Source: Clostridia bacterium (GTDB lineage: Bacteria > Bacillota_A > Clostridia > UBA1212). Taken from it: a stretch of 8,551 bases of DNA. Below the pieces are notes generated by a model, which saw only the letters and a program-made list of their open reading frames with translations, was not told the DNA's origin and ran no database searches. The translations under genes were made by a program, and so were the position numbers. The stretch covers positions 1 to 8,551 of the forward strand of contig JAFTXL010000120.1 of NCBI GenBank assembly GCA_017464985.1. The letters are read 5' to 3'. Below, piece after piece: positions 5,453-8,551 of the stretch (position 1 is its first letter; every line of letters starts with the position of its first letter).

Positions 5453-5881
5453 ATGATGATATCAACGAGAGGCAGATATGCGCTTCGGGTTTTAATCGAT
5501 CTTGCGGAACATGCCGGTGACAGTTATATCCCTATGAAAGAGGTTGCTGACAGACAAGGCATATCTTTAAAATATCTAGAACGAATTATTCCCGCATTAT
5601 CTAAAAACGGATTTGTCGAAGGTGTGCACGGAAAGGGCGGCGGATATCGTCTTGTAAAAGCACCGGAGGACTGTAAAGTCGGTGATATCCTGCGGCTGAC
5701 AGAGGGTAACCTTGCTCCGGTCGCTTGTCTTGAATGCGGAGCAACGCCTTGTGTGCGAGCTTTTGAGTGCCGTACCTATCCAATGTGGACAGAGTTCCAC
5801 AGAGTCGTAAATAATTATTTTGACGGGATAACGCTCGCCGATATTATGAAAACTGATATGTCCGATAACTATTCGATATAG
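5453..5881 (+). CDS. Rrf2-family transcriptional regulator with a cysteine cluster
   Basis: A 142-residue protein beginning MMISTRGRYALRVLIDLA, the hallmark start of Rrf2 regulators (IscR, NsrR, CymR, RsrR). A winged helix-turn-helix spans about 26-70, with the recognition region QGISLKYLERIIPALSKNG and the wing GKGGGYRL. A dimerisation helix follows. The Cys cluster has C92, C95, C100 and C106 before MWTEFHRVVNNYFDGITLADI. IscR holds a [2Fe-2S] cluster with three Cys and one His, so redox or iron-sulfur sensing is plausible, though the exact ligands here are uncertain because there is an extra Cys. ATG 5453 is favoured by AGAGGTG 6 bases upstream. It is divergent from the broken esterase and 91 bases ahead of ldhA. 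Autoregulation and control of ldhA are possible but unproven. No iscS or iscU gene is adjacent. Confidence 0.88.
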   Translation: MMISTRGRYALRVLIDLAEHAGDSYIPMKEVADRQGISLKYLERIIPALSKNGFVEGVHGKGGGYRLVKAPEDCKVGDILRLTEGNLAPVACLECGATPCVRAFECRTYPMWTEFHRVVNNYFDGITLADIMKTDMSDNYSI

Positions 5882-5911
5882 CTTTATTTATGTATATTTT
5901 TTACAATGATA

Positions 5912-5920
5912 TGTTATAAT
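5912..5920 (+). promoter_or_regulatory. Extended -10 promoter of ldhA
   Basis: TGTTATAAT contains a perfect TATAAT (5915-5920) with a TGn extension. There is no clear -35 at 16-18 bases upstream. The start site near 5927 leaves a leader of about 45 bases. Confidence 0.6.
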
Positions 5921-5972
5921 TCTATCGTAAAAACAAATTTTGATGAGAGTTTTTATGTGAAAGGAACAACAT

Positions 5973-7016
5973 ATGAATAAAATCGCTTTTTTTGATACAA
6001 AACCGTATGATAAGATTTGGTTTGAACGGCTGAACAAAAATTATGAAATCACATATTTTGAAGAAAAACTTAATCAACACACAGCAAGATTTTGCGAGGG
6101 ATTTGACGCTGTTTGTGCGTTTGTAAATGATGATATCAATGCCGAGGCAATAAACAGACTTTACAAAAACGGAGTCAAGGTCATTGCAATGAGGTGTGCC
6201 GGATACAGTAATGTGGATGTAAAAGCCGCACACGGAAAAATCAATGTACTCAGAGTACCGGCGTATTCTCCGTATGCAGTTGCGGAACATGCAATGGCGC
6301 TGCTCCTTGCCGTCAATAGAAAGCTTCATAAGTCATACAGCCGTATAAGGGACTTTAATTTTAATATATCGGGGTTGACCGGTACAGATCTTTACGGAAA
6401 GACTGCAGGAATTATCGGTACAGGAAAAATCGGACGTGTGTTTATTGATATATGTCGCGGCTTCGGTATGAAAGTTATTGCATACGACCCGTTTCCGGTG
6501 GATGGATCGGATATAGAGTATGTCAGTTTGGAAAGGCTTTTTTCGGAGAGCGATGTGATTTCACTTCACTGTCCGCTGACAGAACAGACACATCATATTG
6601 TAAATAGCGAAGCTTTTAATCTGATGAAAGACGGTGTATTTATAATCAATACATCGCGCGGTGCGCTGATTGACAGCAATGCGCTGCTTGACGCATTGAA
6701 TAACGGTAAAATCAGGGGAGCGGGACTTGATGTGTATGAGGAAGAAGCTGATCTTTTTTTTGAGGATAAATCCAGCGATATAATGAAAGACGATACACTT
6801 GCACTGCTTGTGTCGCGCCCGAATGTAATTCTGACATCACACCAGGCGTTTTTGACAGAAGAAGCTTTGAAAAATATTGCGGAAGTGACATTTGAAAATC
6901 TGAATATGTTTTTTGACGAAACAAATGATACAGTTATAAACGAAGTGTGCTATAATTGCGATGCGGACAAGGTAAAGGAATGCCGAAGCCGCAAGCGGTA
7001 TGAAAGATGTTTTTAA
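5973..7016 (+). CDS. ldhA: D-lactate dehydrogenase (LdhA type)
   Basis: A 347-residue NAD-dependent D-2-hydroxyacid dehydrogenase that would reduce pyruvate to D-lactate and re-oxidise NADH in fermentation, in the cytoplasm. It follows E. coli LdhA closely: CAFVNDD, MRCAGYSNVD, RVPAYSPYAVAEHA, the Rossmann motif GTGKIG (149-154), Asp172 at the end of beta-2 (NAD preference), SESDVISLHCPLT, NTSRGALIDS, DLFFEDKS and HQAFLTEEAL. The catalytic residues map to Arg229, Glu258 and His290. The protein is about 18 residues longer than E. coli LdhA, with a Cys-, Lys- and Arg-rich C-terminal tail (CYNCD...CRSRKRYERC). AAGGA (5961-5965) lies 7 bases before the ATG. It has its own extended -10 promoter behind the Rrf2 gene; I see no clear Rex-type palindrome. 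Other 2-hydroxyacid substrates cannot be excluded. Confidence 0.9.
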   Translation: MNKIAFFDTKPYDKIWFERLNKNYEITYFEEKLNQHTARFCEGFDAVCAFVNDDINAEAINRLYKNGVKVIAMRCAGYSNVDVKAAHGKINVLRVPAYSPYAVAEHAMALLLAVNRKLHKSYSRIRDFNFNISGLTGTDLYGKTAGIIGTGKIGRVFIDICRGFGMKVIAYDPFPVDGSDIEYVSLERLFSESDVISLHCPLTEQTHHIVNSEAFNLMKDGVFIINTSRGALIDSNALLDALNNGKIRGAGLDVYEEEADLFFEDKSSDIMKDDTLALLVSRPNVILTSHQAFLTEEALKNIAEVTFENLNMFFDETNDTVINEVCYNCDADKVKECRSRKRYERCF

Positions 7017-7084
7017 TGATCAAGCGTCTGTAATACTGATTCAGATTGTTTAGAAATTTGCAGAAATACAGGACGCGGCAAGGG

Positions 7085-8176
7085 ATGAAAAAGAAAACAG
7101 CAGTTGTAATTTTAATTATTATTCTTTCATGGCTTATAGTAATAACTGTCAGCGCGTGCGGTTTTAACGCCGCTGCCGATAATGCTGAATATAATTACGT
7201 CAAGCAAGAAGAGACTGTTATACAGACTGCAAAAAGAACAGCTGCTCATACTCAAACTGTAACGGCTGTGCCTTTGCCGACTGAAACGGCAGCCCCAAAG
7301 ACCGCAACGGCTGTATCTGCGTCTGCAACGCCGAGTCCTATGCACACTAAAACACCGGCAGTAACTTACGCGCCGACTTCTCCGGCAATACCAAAAACTA
7401 CATCTACATACGAGCCGCCGTTTGAATTGGGAGAATCTTCTTCGATACTTAATTTACTGGATAAGTCATATGTTCACGGTTTGCCTGCGTCAAGGCTGGA
7501 TTATTGGGTTGACACGGAAACTCATCCAAAATTCAATATAGTTGAAGAAAAGAAAAAACAGATAGAGAAATACGGCGGAATTGTCTGCGGCGATGCAAGC
7601 GCGCCGTATATGTATCTCACTTTTAACGTAAGTTCCGCAAGTGAGCAAAATGAAGAGATACTGGATATTCTCAAGGAAAAGAATGTTAAAGCTACCTTTT
7701 TTGTATTGGGTGACCTTGTCAAGTACCGTCCCGATATATTGAAACGAATTTATAATGAGGGGCATTGTATTGGAAACCATTCATATTTTCACTGTAATAT
7801 GACAGCGAAAAGTATTGATTATGCGGCAAGCAATATTTTAAAACTTGAAGATGCGATAAACAGCACATTGGGAACCACCGGCAGAACGGTATTTTACAGG
7901 CCGCCTTACGGCTATTACAGCGAACGTGATCTTGCTCTTGCGCAAAGCCTTGGATACACTACTGTCTTTTGGAGCTTTGCGTATAACGATTACGACAGTA
8001 CTTCTACAATCGGCAAAGCGGCGGCGCTTGAGCTGCTTGTCAGCAACATATCAAACGGAGCGATATACCAGCTTCACACTGCGAATACCGATAATGTACA
8101 GGCACTGCCTGAGTTTATTGACGCGGTTAGGGCTCAGGAAATTGAGTTTGCGACATTGGAAAATATCATGGAGTAA
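7085..8176 (+). CDS. PdaA-like polysaccharide deacetylase lipoprotein with degenerate motif 1
   Basis: A 363-residue protein. Residues 1-24 are a signal peptide (KKK, then a hydrophobic VVILIIILSWLIVITV) ending in the lipobox-like V-S-A-C with Cys25, so it is probably lipid-anchored outside the membrane. A Thr/Pro/Ala-rich linker (about 40-118) leads to a NodB/polysaccharide deacetylase domain (about 165-363). It is closest in pattern to B. subtilis PdaA: ATFFVLG, HCIGNHSYFH, RPPYG (272-276), LGYTTVFWS and GAIYQLHT...DN. PdaA removes acetyl groups from N-acetylmuramic acid for spore-cortex lactam. Metal His232 and His236, Arg272 and His331 are kept. Motif 1 reads TFNVS instead of TFDNG/TFDDG, so the base Asp is Asn181. 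I start at ATG 7085 because the signal peptide begins there; AGGA (7070-7073) is 11 bases upstream. The TTG at 7046 only adds 13 odd residues. Activity is doubtful; a binding or sensing role is possible. Confidence 0.82.
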   Translation: MKKKTAVVILIIILSWLIVITVSACGFNAAADNAEYNYVKQEETVIQTAKRTAAHTQTVTAVPLPTETAAPKTATAVSASATPSPMHTKTPAVTYAPTSPAIPKTTSTYEPPFELGESSSILNLLDKSYVHGLPASRLDYWVDTETHPKFNIVEEKKKQIEKYGGIVCGDASAPYMYLTFNVSSASEQNEEILDILKEKNVKATFFVLGDLVKYRPDILKRIYNEGHCIGNHSYFHCNMTAKSIDYAASNILKLEDAINSTLGTTGRTVFYRPPYGYYSERDLALAQSLGYTTVFWSFAYNDYDSTSTIGKAAALELLVSNISNGAIYQLHTANTDNVQALPEFIDAVRAQEIEFATLENIME

Positions 8177-8185
8177 TACAGCTAT

Positions 8186-8551
8186 ATGAAAATTGCGATA
8201 ATAACAGGTGCCTCTTCAGGCATGGGAAAAGAATTTGCGTACAGATTGAGCAAAGAAAATGATGTTGATGAGCTGTGGCTTGTTGCAAGAAGAAAAGACA
8301 GGCTTTGCGAAATTGCGGAAAATATTGATAAACCATGCCGTATACTTTCGTTTGATTTAAGCAATCCGGATATGATAGAAGAATTGGAGAAAATTATCGG
8401 AAGGAAAAAGCCCGATATAAAATGGCTTGTAAACTCTGCCGGATACGGTCTGATCGGTAATTTTGAAGAATTTGACGGAATTCGCCAAAGCGGTGTCGTA
8501 TCTGTGAATTGTACTGCGCTGACAGCTGTCACCGGTATTTGTCTGCCGCAT
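8186..8551 (+). CDS. Short-chain dehydrogenase/reductase (partial, runs off the right edge)
   Basis: The first 122 residues of a classical SDR oxidoreductase. MKIAIITGASSGMG gives the cofactor loop TGxxxGxG (T7-G14). ARRKDRL (34-40) puts basic residues after beta-2, which favours NADP(H). D57 (FDLS) and NSAGYG (83-88) are the adenine-contact and NNAG-like motifs, and N109 (SVNC) is the structural catalytic Asn. The YxxxK active-site motif would follow beyond the window. The frame stays open to position 8551. The ATG is 9 bases after the deacetylase stop, and GGAG (8170-8173), inside the last codons of that gene, is the likely ribosome binding site, so the two are probably co-transcribed and translationally linked. 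It resembles the DltE-like SDRs of Clostridia; the substrate is unknown. Confidence 0.88.
   Translation, partial: MKIAIITGASSGMGKEFAYRLSKENDVDELWLVARRKDRLCEIAENIDKPCRILSFDLSNPDMIEELEKIIGRKKPDIKWLVNSAGYGLIGNFEEFDGIRQSGVVSVNCTALTAVTGICLPH

Noticed and set aside
5203..5454. Minus-strand frame beginning inside the Rrf2 promoter region
   Set aside because: Its hydrophobic start comes from non-coding intergenic DNA. The real esterase N-terminus reads in a different frame from ATG 5291.
5928..5955. TAAAAAC...GTTTTTA inverted repeat in the ldhA leader
   Set aside because: The 7-bp stem is almost all A/T with a 14-base loop, too weak to call a regulatory RNA or terminator.
5922..6329. Minus-strand frame opposite the start of ldhA
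   Set aside because: It is antisense to a clearly conserved LdhA coding region and its protein has no recognisable features.
7046..7084. TTG 7046 as start of the deacetylase
   Set aside because: It would place 13 polar residues before a standard lipoprotein signal peptide that begins naturally at ATG 7085.
1..8551. CRISPR array, tRNA, rRNA or riboswitch
   Set aside because: No regularly spaced repeats, cloverleaf or known aptamer pattern was found on reading both strands.

Overview
The window looks like chromosomal DNA of a low-to-moderate GC, Gram-positive anaerobe of the Clostridia type. This is inferred from AGGAG-like ribosome binding sites, sigma-A promoters, a clostridial-style Rrf2 regulator, a fermentative D-lactate dehydrogenase and a sporulator-type PdaA-like deacetylase. 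The species cannot be told from the sequence alone.

Layout. Positions 1-1499 are the tail of a surface-polysaccharide cluster: the 3' end of one family 2 glycosyltransferase, broken by an in-frame TAG, then an intact family 2 glycosyltransferase. A single insertion sequence of the IS481/DDE type follows at about 1568-2719. It has one full-length transposase gene, related ends and an inverted repeat that would hide the transposase ribosome binding site in read-through transcripts only. At 2849-4177 a gene with its own promoter encodes an SPFH-domain protein with three C-terminal zinc ribbons, and ends at a 14-bp terminator stem. On the minus strand at 4327-5291 lies an HSL-type esterase gene. 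Its catalytic residues are intact, but its N-terminal part sits in another frame, so it appears frameshifted. A second, two-way terminator separates it from the SPFH gene. Divergent from it is an Rrf2-family regulator with an IscR-like cysteine cluster (5453-5881). An LdhA-type D-lactate dehydrogenase follows (5973-7016), then a PdaA-like polysaccharide deacetylase with a lipoprotein signal (7085-8176), then the first 122 codons of a short-chain dehydrogenase that leaves the window (8186-8551).

How the parts fit. The left third is cell-surface glycan synthesis that is decaying and carries an IS. The right part mixes redox and fermentation functions (Rrf2, LdhA, SDR) with an envelope protein. 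The deacetylase has lost the catalytic-base Asp of motif 1 (TFD to TFN) and may be a non-catalytic relative of PdaA. No new multi-gene defence or metabolic system is evident. The points most worth a second look are the RBS-masking inverted repeat of the IS, the degenerate deacetylase, the two broken genes and the zinc-ribbon SPFH protein.
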